Positions 13,217 to 25,393 of a stretch of DNA of 64,000 nucleotides are shown piece by piece (position 1 is the stretch's first letter; every line of letters starts with the position of its first letter). The notes below the pieces were generated by a model, which made no database searches, was not told the DNA's origin, and saw nothing but the letters and a program-made list of their open reading frames with translations. This stretch comes from Setomelanomma holmii. Its lineage: Eukaryota; Ascomycota; Dothideomycetes; Pleosporales; Phaeosphaeriaceae. The stretch spans positions 124,001 to 188,000 of the forward strand of contig ML978214.1 in NCBI GenBank assembly GCA_010015745.1, read 5' to 3'. The translations under genes were made by a program, and so were the position numbers.

Positions 13217-15672
13217 CTATAATAATTCGATCCGTGTCTCCCGATCTTCTGGATTATCTGCTACATCCTCTCCCCACATCAAGCCGTGCACGTAGCACTC
13301 TCCTATGAGGCGATATGCAGAACCTACGGGTCTGATGATGAAAGGCATACTGGCCCATATAGGATGCAGATTTGATCACCCGACTCCATGGCTGCAGTAC
13401 CCAGGCCTCTCAGGACCTGAAGTTGTCCTGAAGCACGCACGTTCACGGCAAGCGGTGATCGCAGCGTCACCAAAACGAGTCGCTTCGCCGTCCCTAGACA
13501 ACTCGGATCGGAGATCTTGCACTGAAACAAGCGGTTCGTTCTTTTTCGCTTCGGAAATTCCTCCATAGATGTCCTCACTCATGGCCCATCGCAGTCTGCC
13601 TGAGATAAGGCATTTGGCAAAGTCTGCGAGGTGGACTTCGTGATCTTGGCGCGCCAGCGCCCGCAAGCTCGCCCGGGAGTGCTGGGTGCAAACTTATGAT
13701 TTTGATATAGAAAGAATAAACTGCACGATAAAAGTCTATCTACAAAAACAGGATATGAGCACGCATTGCGCCGGCCCATAAAAACTATCTCTTCAAGCGG
13801 ATTTTCAAGTTACGTTGCACTGCTAGTTGCACCAAAGACATTTGCTACACTTTCTAAACTAAAAAGAAACAAATCCGCCACTTACGCGCCACCAATATCA
13901 AGCGCGTCCGGGAGCTTGGAAATCGGTCGCATCCACCTACTACTGCAAGGCTGTAGTCCATAGCTGAGCCACAAGGAAAGAGAATAGCGTGAGAAGTAAG
14001 TCATAGGGAGTCCGTACCAGTCTTTCCCGCCAGTGATTGTAGCTGCGATATCTTCGAGATCTTGCTTGGTAATGGCTACTGTCTTCAAGGAGTACGTATT
14101 TCGAGACTCCGATATCCTGACGATGTCACTAGGTCTGCCACTAGCCATCATCTTGGTGGAGGTCTCGTCGTTGTGCTATTGTTGTCCTCGAACCATTCCA
14201 TACGGACGCCAGGGTTGGCTTACGAAGTCTGCTGGCCCTGATGGACGACGGCTGTTGACGTGTCAACAAGCGCTCCACCTACGATCAGCCGGTCCAGACT
14301 CGATGAAGGCAGTATCTTGGCTTGAGTTTGTCGCATGGCAGCACTGGTCGCATCTATCGTCAAAGGGCTCAGAGCCTATGTGTAGACCAGGTGCCATTGT
14401 GGCACCCAAGAGGGCAACGTTGCGGTAGAAGTCGGCTTCGCTCTTCTCGTAGTCTGGGACGATGCTCTGAGCTATACGGTCAGTCGTTGGCATCGCGAGC
14501 AACCCAACGATCTTGTCTCGGTTCTCTTTGCATTCGAATTGGCGGGTGAGTCGAAGAAGCTGGTGAAATGAGAGTCGAAGAGGGTTTATAAGGGTCTGCG
14601 AGTTCGAAGTTCGGTACACGAAATATGCGTTCAGAATCCCCATGGGTATTGATCCCTCCTTTCGCTGTGAAGCTTTGTCTTTGGTTTTTACACGATCGTA
14701 GTTCCTCCGTGTTATGGCTGCAGCGATCCCAACCAAGTCCCAAGAGATTTCACAGTCACCCCAGAGCACAATTGCCGACCGGCCAAGCGCGACTTTTTGT
14801 ACAACCCACAAGCGTTGAAACCATCTGCAATAGTATATGTACGATGCAGGACCGTCGTCTAATCAAGGACCATTCTTGTAGGGTGTCGTTGTGATTCGCT
14901 CCTCACTTCTGAGACGTCCGAAGTCGATGTATTCCTCCCGGCGCTCGATATGGTAGTGGGATATCGGAATTTTGTCCTTCAACCCTGTCGCCTCAGCCCA
15001 GACTTGGACCAGCTATGACAACTGAGATAAAAATAATGTGAGTGCTCTCCTTTCCCGAGCCATATGATGACCTGATAAGCAAACGTGTAGATGGAGTGCA
15101 TCATCTGCACTTGCTGTACTCTCTCGGTCTTGTCCTCTTGGTTGATGCATAACGCATCTACCTGTCAACACGAAGCTTGATCAGTATTTGCACGGTGAAA
15201 TTCCACCGAGACACGAAATGGAACATACCCAGATGTTGATGCTGGTCGCTGTGTCACATACTCTCTTGAGGGCGTGATGGAGGTTCAACTGAACTTTAAT
15301 TCGAGCCCCGTTGCACGATATGAAGGGGTTCAGCTCTATCCTTACTTCCTCCTCGTGATTATCCAGGCTCCATGCAGAAGAGTGCGCGTCATGTGCAAGC
15401 TCATTTTTCTGAAGCACCGCGATATACAAGTGACATCTGAGAGCGCCCTCAGAATGACCTGGAAAGATTTCGAGGATTCGAATGTGGCCATGTGGGAGCT
15501 TATGGTAAGGATATGCCGTAGTCTGGTTCGTAGAAGCCACGGGAATGACTATGTTGCGCTTAACAAAAGGATCGAAACCGTCCTGCTGATCGTCCTGCAA
15601 CATCTGTGGAAGCGCATCGTCTCCGCAAGAAACCACATCCACATTTTCCCAAGTCAGATACTGCCATGGCAT
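13217..15672 (-). pseudogene. Decayed HET-domain (heterokaryon incompatibility) gene
   Basis: HET proteins (PF06985) trigger cell death after allorecognition. Reading the minus strand downward, the order of family motifs is preserved. First, 15672-15225 has IRILEIFPG and a CNG...NLHHALKR block. Next comes a good intron (donor GTATGT at about 15227, acceptor TTGACAG) that restores W/VDALCINQ and VIIWLGKG. Around 14810 is RLWVVQKVALGRS, around 14255 is LIVGGALVDT, and a C-terminal end has YRLIGECYVHGLMWGE near 13260-13300. These pieces lie in different frames with stops between them, so several frameshifts and nonsense changes must be assumed. The inferred stop is at 13217. I did not reconstruct it. 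It is clearly a relic, though exact limits are approximate. Confidence 0.75.
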
Positions 15673-16737
15673 AGAGAAGGTTCTTCCTACAAGTACATTA
15701 AGCAATGATCGGACGGACTATCATCCTGAAGCCGATGTGTATAACTTACTTTGAACACGTAATGATAAGCTAGTTCATGCTGCACTCGCTTAACGACGAC
15801 CTTGCGTTCCCACAAGGAGGAGGGCGTCAAGCCTGCGCTCTCAGCCATCGTCTGATAGAAAGTCGTGCTGCTATAATGGCATCAGCGCATGAGGTTGATA
15901 GCAATAGTGATTGGCAGAAAGTCAGGCGGGGTCCCCTGATATGAAGGATCAGATGTGTTGTTGCGGTGTAGTAAACAGTGCGCATGCAGGAAGAATTGAA
16001 GGATTGAACTGAGGTTTTATTGTATGTGGCTACGAACAATATATGTAGTGCTGATGAGGCAGAGCAACGGTGAAATGTACTACGTAGTACAGCAGTGGAG
16101 ATGTGGAACTGTGATACGTCGTACAACAGGAGCGACTCCAAACCGTGACATGTGTTGCTCTTCCTCGCCGAATCAGGTCGAAACGTCCTTTCGTGCATGA
16201 TTCCGGTGAAGCTGACGTTGCTATTTACGCCCTGGCGTTTGAGGGACGTCCTTGCCTTTCCGCTTAGCTTGAGCACCAGCTTCATTGGTCGTTGAGCGAA
16301 GAAGGCCCGCGCCACACTGTACACAGCTCGTTCTCGCTGAACACCAACGGACAGTGCATTATAGAAATACTGTTACCGACAAGCACCGATGTATGGCCTG
16401 CTCGGAACTTTTCATGTTCGCATTCTGATCTGCTAGCTCTTCGCGAGCGCAGCTGAAGCATGCCGCTCTTGGTCTTCAATTCAAATTAACAACGTACTGT
16501 CAAGAAGAACCTCCAGGTACATTAGCAGGATCCTTGCCGGCAACAAACATCTTACCTAGACAGCATACAAGGCTCTGCCTGATTTGGCCACTAGCACTCA
16601 CGGATATAGACATGAAGATTTGACGGAAGTCGTGTTCAAATAAATTTCAGTGCTGAACTTTAACGTACATGACAACCATTCTTAAAACTGCATCTCGTCT
16701 TACATACCCTGCGCACATTGATCACCGTCACCATCTT
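15673..16737. other. Intergenic, no supported gene
   Basis: About 1 kb upstream of the HET relic and downstream of the JEN transporter gene. A 165-codon minus-strand frame at 15827-16324 has no domain and starts from a non-ATG codon; I regard it as chance. Confidence 0.4.
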
Positions 16738-18291
16738 CTAAGTCACAGTCCTCGCCTCGCGTCCCTGCTCCATATCCTCGCTGTCATTCCTGTGCACGTC
16801 CTTTGCACCATGCGATACAGCCATGGCCAAATCCTCATCCGCCTCGACATCGAAATTCCGTCCGCGATACTCAGGTCCCACAAGCGTCAACAAGATTACA
16901 TACGCGTAAACACATCCCATGAAGATGCAGATCACAAGGCCGTACTTGTACCGCTTGACCTTGCCCTTGGGTGGAAGCGGGAACTTTTCTCCAATCGTCG
17001 CCTCGATAGTCGAACTAGCAGATGACACAAGGTTACCCAGCTGGTAACTCGTGCCCACAACGAACGTGCGGAATGATCCAGGTGACAGTTCCATCAAATG
17101 AATGGGAATGACACCCCATGCACCCTGGACACAGAATTGCTCGAAGAATGCAGCTGCAATGACACCCTTGTTGCTGACGAACGTGTATGGGTAGAGCAGA
17201 GCGCCGCCAAGGACGCACATGCAAATGATGCTAATTCTGCGACCGAAGATGGAAGAGCTGTATCCGACGATTGTGCCGCCAGTTATGGCGCCCAAATTTG
17301 CGACAACTTGCGTGACAGTCACGGCGTTAGGGCTGAAGTTATACTGGTTCTTCAACATCGTGGGATACAAGTCCTGGGAACCGTGGGACATGAAGTTGAA
17401 GCCAGCCATGAGGAGGACCATGTAGATAAGCAACATCCAGTGGCGCTTCAGTGCGATTTTACCTTCTTCGACGAACACCTTGGCGGCATTGGGCTCTTCT
17501 TCGCGAATCCGCTTGCGCTCGAGGTATGCGTCTGTCTCAGGGAGGCAAAGACGGAAAATGATGATCAGAACTGGGGGTCCGGCTCCGAACCAGAAGAGAG
17601 GGCGCCATTCGTGGCCGACGGTGTTGACAAAGGCGCGTGCGAAGACGGTGGCTAGGAGGTAGCCGAAAGCGTAGCCTTGCTGCAGCATACCGGAGATTAT
17701 ACCACGGGCTGGTGCTGGGCAATCTTCGAGAGCTGGAATATAATGTTAAATCTCGGACCCAATTGCGATGGGAACAATGCGCTTACCAGTTGCAGCAGCA
17801 TTGCCGTACAATCCACCCATAGCGATACCGAAAAGTGCTCGCACACCAAGGAACTGTTCGTATGTGGTGCAGAAACCAGTTCCCAATTCCAAAACAATGA
17901 AGAGAACATTGTTGATGACAAAGGGCCACTTGCGACCATACCGGTCGGCAGCAAGACCGAAGATGATACTGCCGACGGATCGCAACATGAGCACCAATGT
18001 GATGCCCCAGGTGATGTCCGCCTTGGTCTTGCCAAACGACTCAGCGAGATTCTCCACCGTCAAAGAGACAGTGAAGAAGTCGAAAGCATCCCATGACCAC
18101 GCAAAGAACGCGACCAGGAAGAAAAGCCATTGCTGCAGATTCAACATGCGCAACAGCGTAATCGGATTCGGCACCTTATCCTTCGCCGGCTTCAGCGTGG
18201 TAAGGCGCGTCGCAGCATAACGACCCGCGGATATTTTCTCGTCGTACTGAATATTCTCGCGCCGCGAGACGGTATCTTTTTCGGGGTCCAT
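16738..18291 (-). CDS. JEN1: JEN-family monocarboxylate/proton symporter (MFS)
   Basis: Plasma-membrane uptake of lactate, pyruvate, acetate or dicarboxylates with protons, usually induced on poor carbon sources. Exons are 18291-17787 and 17732-16738. The 54-nt intron (GTAAGC...TTCCAG) restores NAAATALEDCPAPARG, giving 499 residues. The N-terminal region reads LQQWLFFLVAFFAWSWDAFD, a JEN hallmark. The signature N-x-x-S-H-x-S-Q-D-x-x-P-T is present near 281-293 (NFMSHGSQD). The DRYGRK loop and about 12 membrane segments fit the MFS fold. The start is the ATG giving MDPEKD; the longer frame starts at GTG. The acidic C-terminal tail is as in other JENs. Substrate class (Jen1 or Jen2) is not decidable. 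Confidence 0.9.
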
Positions 18292-19192
18292 AATGACAAG
18301 TGGCGTGTGCCTGTTCTTCCAAAGAAAAGTTTCAAAAGGCTGGCCTCGTCCCACGGTAATGGGCTAGCTGAAGTCTCAACACAGCACGCGGGGAAACCCC
18401 TCTTCTTAACCACTTGCTCAACCGCACCCAGCTCAACGCCCCAGCGATCGACCGCCCGATTTCCCCCGTGGTAACAACGACAATTGGCGTGATGACGTCC
18501 CCGCAACCCCGCGTGTCAGTGCGCCCTCGAATCAGATTGCGTAGGAAGCAGTGACGGGCCAACCAATGGTGATGGCAGCGTATGGAGTTGCATGGAGAAG
18601 TGGTCAATGGACAGGGGTAAGGGCGCCACTGAAGTATGCTAAGGCTTGACCAAGCCGCACAAGCGTTTCTTAGCGCGGCACACACGGCGCAAGGAAGCTT
18701 TGTTAAGATGCGCCGTGAAAGGCTTGGTTGACGCAGGTTGCGTGGCTGGGAATTGATGGTGGTGTTGGACTGTAGTTTTGAGGAAATGCTTCAGGATATT
18801 TTTTCTTAGCTTGAGAAGATTTCAGAAAACACTTCGCAATTTTGAACAGTCTTTCTGCCTCTTCCCACCAAAGATCGCGACCACCTCACGCTCCTCGTCC
18901 GTCCACCGGCGAATCGAGCTGATACGCACACGCCAACTCTAGCGCGGCCAAAGCTTCTCCACACCTCGGGGTTACCGGGATAGCCCACAATGACGCCCAT
19001 GGGGTAGGAAACAAATCATAGTGCGTCTAGACTTCTAGACGAGGCCCCAGGTCTTGTGTCTGTCTCCGACATTTTCCAATTGTGCCTCCGAGTGGCGTTC
19101 CTAGCACGCCTAGTGCGCGTGCAGTGCGGATAGACTCGCAGAGCCTCGTGATAAAAGCCTCATGGGTGTGAGCAAATTCCGCGTCCGAGACT
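18292..19192. other. Upstream region of the JEN transporter gene
   Basis: About 0.9 kb of non-coding sequence. Carbon-catabolite control sites would be expected for this family, but I did not find a cluster of sites that I can support. No ORF is convincing. Confidence 0.4.
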
Positions 19193-19200
19193 GTTCTGAG

Positions 19201-19497
19201 CAGGGATGGCCCGGGTAGTATTCAATATTCCGAATATTTCGTATGTATACGAAATATTTGAGCTACGTAAGCTGTATTCCGTATGCCAAGGCCGGAAGGT
19301 GTACTTTCCGGTGCGTATTCTGGCCCTATGCTTATATAATATCTGGGTGGGTTTAGGATGAGAGATGGTAAGGGTGTGGTAGGGGTCGCTTCTGGCCTGT
19401 GCTCATGTTCATATCCAGATTTCAATTTGTATGGTAGATCGACGTATTCGGTATATTCAACCAAGTTTCTGTGATATTCGGAATACGGCAATCCCTA
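19201..19497. mobile_element. hAT-like MITE with target-site duplication
   Basis: A 297-bp AT-rich, non-coding element. Its ends are CAGGGATGGCC (left) and GGCAATCCCTA (right), inverted copies with two differences. It is flanked by 8-bp direct repeats GTTCTGAG (19193-19200) and GTTCCGAG (19498-19505), differing by one C/T. Eight-bp duplications and CAGGGRTGGC-like ends are typical of hAT transposons. Inside are TATTCNGTAT repeats and a perfect 11-bp inverted repeat at 19233-19258 with a 4-nt loop. It has no transposase, so it would depend on another element. Confidence 0.72.
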
Positions 19498-19505
19498 GTT
19501 CCGAG

Positions 19506-19773
19506 GGACTGGTTGGACGGAGGAAGTTCCGACTTCGCGCATAGCGCCTACTGTATTTCGTGAATGCAAGCTGTAGCTAATGCACTAGCGGGCGCGGCCA
19601 CGAGATTCTCTTGTGTTTTCAAAGCATGATAATTGCCATCTTGAAATTTGTAGCGTACATGAACTTTCCTTCCATGCGCTCGTGATCTTGAACTTCGCCT
19701 AGAACGCCCGAAGTGATGAATGCAAGAGCTAATGCGAACGCTAAATGCTCATATCAAATGCGTACACACTTTT
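19506..19773. other. Spacer downstream of the SulP gene
   Basis: Short non-coding stretch between the MITE and the stop codon of the SulP transporter gene. No clear signal. Confidence 0.4.
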
Positions 19774-22383
19774 TTAGGCCATGCCACTTGAGACTGCTCG
19801 AGAACTACCAGCCTCGCTGTCCCATTCTTCTGTCAATCGCTCCAATTCTGTCATCCTCAGGGCCTCTTCGACACTATTGACAAAGTGCCTGGAACCGCCA
19901 CACATTTCAATGATTCCACTTTTATCGAACAGTTGATATACAGAGCTTCGTTCGCTTGGCACCCTGCAGAAGAATACGCGGACATCACGCTTCCTGTACG
20001 AGTCCACAATCTCTGCTAGCACCTGTGCACCTGCGCCATCGAGTGAGGTGACACCGTGTACATCGAATATGATGTTCTTGTTGTGTTCTGCGCGACGAAC
20101 ACGGGGAAGAGCGGGATGCGCCTTGCCAGTGCCATGGTCCTCGAGCCGACGAAGACGAGTTTTGAGATTGCCAGTGTTGGCGAATGTGAGCGGCTCCGGA
20201 ATCTTGACGATGAGACATCCTTCGATAAATTCTACGCTGTCGGGGTCGTGCTCGGCGTTGGAAAATTGATTCGTTGTGCCAGGAACACGACCCAAGATCT
20301 GAATACGTGGGCGGACTGAGTGGCGGATCAGGCGTAAGATGGAGAGACCGATACCGACACCAATGCCGCGCTTCAGATCCCAGATGATGGTGATGAAGAA
20401 AATCAATCCCATGAGGGTGAGCTCTGACCAGCCTCGAATCCGCCAGAAGAACTTGATATCATGCGGTGCTTCTTCGACGAGGGAGTATGCAACGACCGAG
20501 ACCATGGCACATAGCACACCTTTCGGTAGGTAGTAGAAGTACGGCAGCATGAAGACGGTACAAAGGATCGTGATGAGAGACAGAAAGATGGAGCTCATGG
20601 GAGTCAGCCCACCTGTCGATGCATTGACTTTGGAGCGGCCATAACCTCCAAATGCTGGTAGAGCCATGAACAAGCCGCCAGTGATGTTTGCCGTTCCGAG
20701 TGCAATGAGCTCACGGTTCGCGCTGATAGGCATCGTGACGCCGTCTTTGTTGGGATCACCACCTCCGAGACTTTTCCCTGCTACCGAAGACTCGAAGAAG
20801 CCAAGCAGAGCGATGATCAGAGCGGTATTGATGGCATCCGAGGCATACTTTAGGTGTGATGTCTCAAAAGGAAAGTGAACAGCGAAGATTCTACCACCAC
20901 TCGAGTTGACGTTGCCCAGGACAGCCAAGCCATGCTCATCGAGTCGGTATCTCCAGGTGAGGATGGCAGAAAAGACCACTACAACGAATCGGTCAGGAAT
21001 GTAGGCAACGGAGGGGTACCGTGGCTGTAAGCGCTTCTTGAACTCTCTGCAGCCAAGTTAGCCATAGTCAAAATAAATCTAATATGCATTCACAACATAC
21101 CTGAAGAACATGATCACACCGAAAGCCGTGAAGGACATGGCGCAGGTCAGCCCGTGAGCCTTTCCGATGTTGCGAAACAAGAAAACCACCTTGTCGAGAC
21201 AGCTTCCATGGGAGACTTGGTCAGCCGCCAGCCTTGCGAGGCCCATCTCTGGGATGAGCTGATCAACCAAGATGACAACACCAATGGCGCTGATGAAGCC
21301 TCGCAGAAAAGGCCGGCTCAGGACATTATCCAAGAAGCCGAGTCTGAAGAGGCCCGCAACTAGGATGAAAGCGCCCGCAAGACATGTCACGATGCCAGCA
21401 ATCTCAGCGTTCCGTCTTCCGTCATCATCCCCGGTTGTGCCCTTCTTGATGTTCTCCCGTACAATCTCGCCCACAAGCAGCGACCCTGGCGCTTCTGGCC
21501 CTACTATCATCTGGGGACAGGTGCCCAACATGGCGTATATCAAAGGGTTGAGGGCGAAGCTGTAGAGGCCGTGGACTGGAGGGACATGCGCGAGGTTCGA
21601 TGCATACGAAAGGGCCATGGGGATGTAGAAGGACGCCATGGTGATGGCGGCGACGAGATCCCCTTTGAGGTATCGTAGCTTGTACTGTTGCGTCCAGTTG
21701 AGTATGGGAATGTAATACTGGAGGTACATCATCCGCTGGTTCTTGACGCCGTGGCGCTCAGCAAGCCACTTGGTGGTGCTCATCTTCTTGCCATTACCAC
21801 TGCCTGCAACGCTGTCCGCAAAGGCATCCCCAAGCAGCGCATGAGCAGCGTCCGGCGCCTCGCCTTCTGCAGTTTCGGTAATGCCTGGATAGGTCCCTCC
21901 AAAGCTGTTGTCTGAGTGTATACTGCCCGCAAAGCTCCCATAATTGCGGTGTACTCCTGGCCGTGGTGATGTAGAGCCATGAGTGCAATTGGCATCTCCA
22001 CACCCAGACGACGCGTCCCAGTTCTGGTGGTTCAGCAATCGTGTGCGCACTGTAGGCTCGAGGTCGATCTCTATAATGCCACCCGGCTGTGGAGCGACGT
22101 TCTCATTGATTGGGTGAGCGGAGGCGCCATCGGTCGCGGGCCGTATCCCGTCGGTAGAGAATTCCAGATCGTGCGGTGCATTGCTCAAGGGCTCTTCATC
22201 GTAGTAGCGGTGGGCATGCATCGTCTCTTCCGGCGAGCTCGAGCGGTCTGAGGGCACATGGGCCTGTCGCAGCTGTGAAGGCGTGGCAGGCTGGTGTGCG
22301 TGTCGGATGCTACCGCTAGACGACTCGCGCGAATGTGATGCCCGTGAGGGGCTGTCGTCGGCGGTGATTCTTTTGGGCGCCAT
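19774..22383 (-). CDS. SulP (SLC26) anion transporter with STAS domain
   Basis: Multi-pass transporter of the sulfate permease family. Exons are 22383-21101 and 21046-19774, with a 54-nt intron (GTATGT...CTGCAG) restoring FFREFKKRL; 851 residues. A long Ser/Pro-rich cytosolic N terminus (about 1-235) precedes the membrane domain, which starts near PILNWTQQYKLRYLKGDLVA. Conserved pieces include GLYSFALNPLIYAMLGTCPQ, GPEAPGSLLVGE and GGYGRSKVNASTGGLTPMSS. A C-terminal STAS domain (about residues 690-820) contains IIFDVHGVTSLDGAGAQVLA. The long N terminus suggests the yeast YPR003C/YGR125W intracellular-membrane group rather than Sul1/Sul2 plasma-membrane permeases; that is inference. The start is the ATG at 22383; the frame is open further upstream without a better ATG. 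Confidence 0.85.
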
Positions 22384-23025
22384 GCTGGCCGACGTCACGC
22401 TGTGTGACTGGCAATATTTATCAGCCGTATTTGGGTTGGCCGGGTTTCTTCTTTCTCGAGTACAGGCACAAGGAGGTCGTGATCGCTGCGGCATACATCA
22501 CGTCCACCGTCGCGGCAGAGACTGGAGCAAAGGCGCGGGCATGAGGCTGCTTCGAGTCGCCGGCTTCTGAGGATGCCCTAGCTAATAATGCAACGCCCAT
22601 CCGTGACCAGAGAGCGTCCACTCAAGGTCATTCCGCTGCCGCACGTGCCCTGCCCCACAGTTCGATCCTTCGAGATGCCTGGAGAATGTGCGAAAAGGAA
22701 AAAAAGGGTTTGGCGACGTCATCGAGCAGTTACCAGGCGTTGCAGCCCTCCCTCCAGCTCTCATCAGCTCAGGGCTCTCTGTGGCTGGGTGCAGCCGCGT
22801 CGGAACGGTCCTGCAGTAGCGCCGCTCTCGGAGTGCTCGCTCAATGATGCCACACCGCCTCGGCAGAAAAAGCTGCCATGGAGTCATTGCGGGCTTTGCG
22901 ATGCTCCGCGCCAGAACGTACTCCACACTCCGATCTGATCTCCGACTATCTCGTATAAAGCGTCAGGCGAACAGCTGCAGCTTCACAAATAGCAATTGAC
23001 CGCTGCCAACCTCAGTATACCCACC
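22384..23025. promoter_or_regulatory. Divergent promoter between SulP transporter and LYS1
   Basis: A 642-bp bidirectional intergenic region. A TATAAAG sits at about 22953, roughly 70 bp before the LYS1 ATG. GAGTCAT at 22881-22887 (TGACTC on the other strand) matches six of seven bases of the Gcn4/Cpc1 site TGACTCA, the general amino-acid control element expected near a lysine gene. A single imperfect match may be chance. Confidence 0.35.
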
Positions 23026-24237
23026 ATGGCCGTCCCGACGCTCCACGCGCGTGCTGAAGCGAAGCCGCTCGAACATCGCTCGTGTCTCACACCCACCACC
23101 GTGAAGAAGCTGCTTGACGCTGGCTATCCCGTACTGGTTGAGCGCAGTCCCAAGGATGCCAACTATGCCCGTATCTTCAAGGATCAAGAATTCGAGCAGG
23201 CAGGCGCGACTCTAATCGAAGAAGGCGCATACAAGACAGCGCCCAAGGACCGAGTCATTATCGGACTGAAGGAGCTGCCCGAGGACGAGTTTCCATTGGA
23301 GCACACGTTTGTGCACTTTGCGCATTGCTACAAGCAGCAGGGCGGCTGGGAGAAGGTCCTCGCCAGGTTCCCTCGCGGTGGAGGCACACTCTACGATCTC
23401 GAGTTCCTCCAGGACACAACCGGCAGGCGCGTTGCGGCATTTGGCTACCACGCTGGCTTCGTTGGTGCTGCTCTTGCCATCAAGGTATGACTAGCAAAGC
23501 ACGACACGAGACTACACTGACATGCTTCGCAGACTTGGGCATGGCAGCTCACGCACCCCAACGGCGAGCCGCTTCCTGGCGTCGAGACATTCACTGACGG
23601 ACGTGGATACTACAACAACGAGAGCGAGCTGATCGCACAGCTCAAGGAGGACGTTGCAGCTGGCGAGAAGGTTGCAGGCCACAAGCCGACCAGCTTGGTC
23701 CTGGGCGCTCTTGGACGCTGCGGCTCCGGCGCTGTCGACCTGCTGGAGAAGATTGGCTGCTCAGAGATCAAGAAGTGGGATCTGCCTGAGACCAAGGAGC
23801 GCGATGGCCCCTACCCCGAGATCATCGAGTCGGACATCTTTGTCAACTGCATCTACCTTTCCAAGCCTATCCCGCCTTTCCTTAACAAGGAGAGCCTGAA
23901 GACGCCGAGTCGCAGGCTCAGCGTCATTTGCGATGTGAGCTGCGATACAACGAATCCCCACAATCCCATCCCGGTGTACGACATCAACACAACCTTCGAC
24001 AAGCCCACTGTCGGCGTCACTGTTGAAGGCGATGGCCCTCGCTTGTCTGTCATCTCCATCGACCACCTGCCATCTGCGCTACCTCGCGAGTCATCAGAGG
24101 CGTTCAGCAACGCCCTTCTGCCCAGCCTGATGGCTCTCAAAGATCGTGCGACTGCGCCAGTATGGCAGGGCGCCGAGAAGCTCTTCCATGAAAAGGTTGA
24201 GACTCTTCCCGGCGGTGTTCCCAGGAAAGAAGTTTAG
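23026..24237 (+). CDS. LYS1: Saccharopine dehydrogenase (NAD+, L-lysine-forming)
   Basis: Last step of the fungal alpha-aminoadipate pathway: saccharopine + NAD+ to L-lysine + 2-oxoglutarate + NADH. Exons are 23026-23484 and 23533-24237; the 48-nt intron (GTATGA...TTCGCAG) is phase 0 and restores ALAIKTWAWQL. The product has 387 residues, close to the usual length of about 370. Visible family blocks are ARAEAKPLEHRSCLTPTT at the N terminus (substrate side), THTFVHFAHCYKQQ-like sequence with the active-site Lys/His region, GYHAGFVGAA, the dinucleotide fold GALGRCGSGAVD, and DVSCDTTNPHNPIP near the C terminus. The start ATG has a good context (CCACCATGG). It is divergent from the SulP gene and appears intact. 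Confidence 0.94.
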
Positions 24238-25393
24238 ACCCGTCTCGAGATGAGCGTGGCACGATAGACAAAAGGCCCCCTTAATACCGTTGATATAGCT
24301 TGCACAGAAATATACCCAGCTTCGAGAAGACATGCTCGGACCGTCTCTTTCGTATTGTTGACGTTGGCTGCTTTGACCGATTCTGCGGCGTGCGGCTAGC
24401 TGGAGGTTTGAGAAGTGCAAGATATTGTCTCTTAAGCTTACATATCCAATGATTAAGGCGCCATTCGATGCGTGTCCACCACGCGTACGACCTGCCTACA
24501 GTGCAGCTGTTTTCGACTCTCGCGATGCCGTAAGCACAATACAATTCGATTGCCGCAATTACAAGAACAGGGCCCTTACTTACGCGGATTTATTCTGTAT
24601 GATTGAGCTTCTATCCAAACCAGGATACGCAGCATCATCGAGCCCCGGCGACATGGGATCACGGAATACGAGGCGGTCTGGTATGCCTAGGGCAATCCAA
24701 GCTATTCGCGTGTCACGACGCCCTGCAGGCGACACGGTATGTATAACTTGCTTTCATGTACTCAGGGAGTTTCAGATTAGCTGCAAGCCCTGGCAAGTGC
24801 GGCCTCGCTTCTCGGTGACCTATGCTGCGCCACAATGCAGCCAGCCTTTGTCAAGCCGAATGCAATACAGTTCATGCAAGACTTGAGCCAGAACTATGAG
24901 CGGTCTCGCGAGCACAGTAGCGAAGAGCACGGCGATCGAAAAGCAGAATCCGTACATCTATGCGCCACATCAGCACCCTACATCATTTCGACTTTTTGAG
25001 CTCCTTCCTACTATCGCCGAGAAACCCTTGTTAGACAAAGTGTATCAAGTGCACCAGGAACCATATCCGCATTATGCCATCCCTGCGCCTACAGATGTTT
25101 CCTCAACCTTGGATCCTTTGGCGTCACAGAAGGAATCCACCGTCTGTTGCGTTGCCCGAAACACGACATGTGAGCCTCCATGTTTGTCTGGATCGATAGT
25201 GTCTGTATAGATTAGTCCTGCCAGCGCGAAATAGGCCACTACGTCGCAAAACTGGGCCGAATATATCGAGATTCGCGGTACAAGGTTGTATGGGACGGGA
25301 ATCCAGCTCTTTACCAGACCGTTCGACAATCCTACGCGAGGATACCTAACCCTGCATCTGATCTTCTGAGAATCAAGCTCCTGTCATTACTAA
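24238..25393. other. Intergenic, no supported gene
   Basis: About 1.15 kb between LYS1 and the second HET relic. Frames at 24425-24886 and 24896-25210 lack recognisable domains. It may include unrecognisable 5' remains of the HET gene. Confidence 0.4.

Noticed and set aside
15827..16324. 165-codon minus-strand frame
   Set aside because: Starts at a non-ATG codon, composition is random-like and no family is visible.
17098..17655. 185-codon plus-strand frame
   Set aside because: Antisense of the JEN transporter's second exon.
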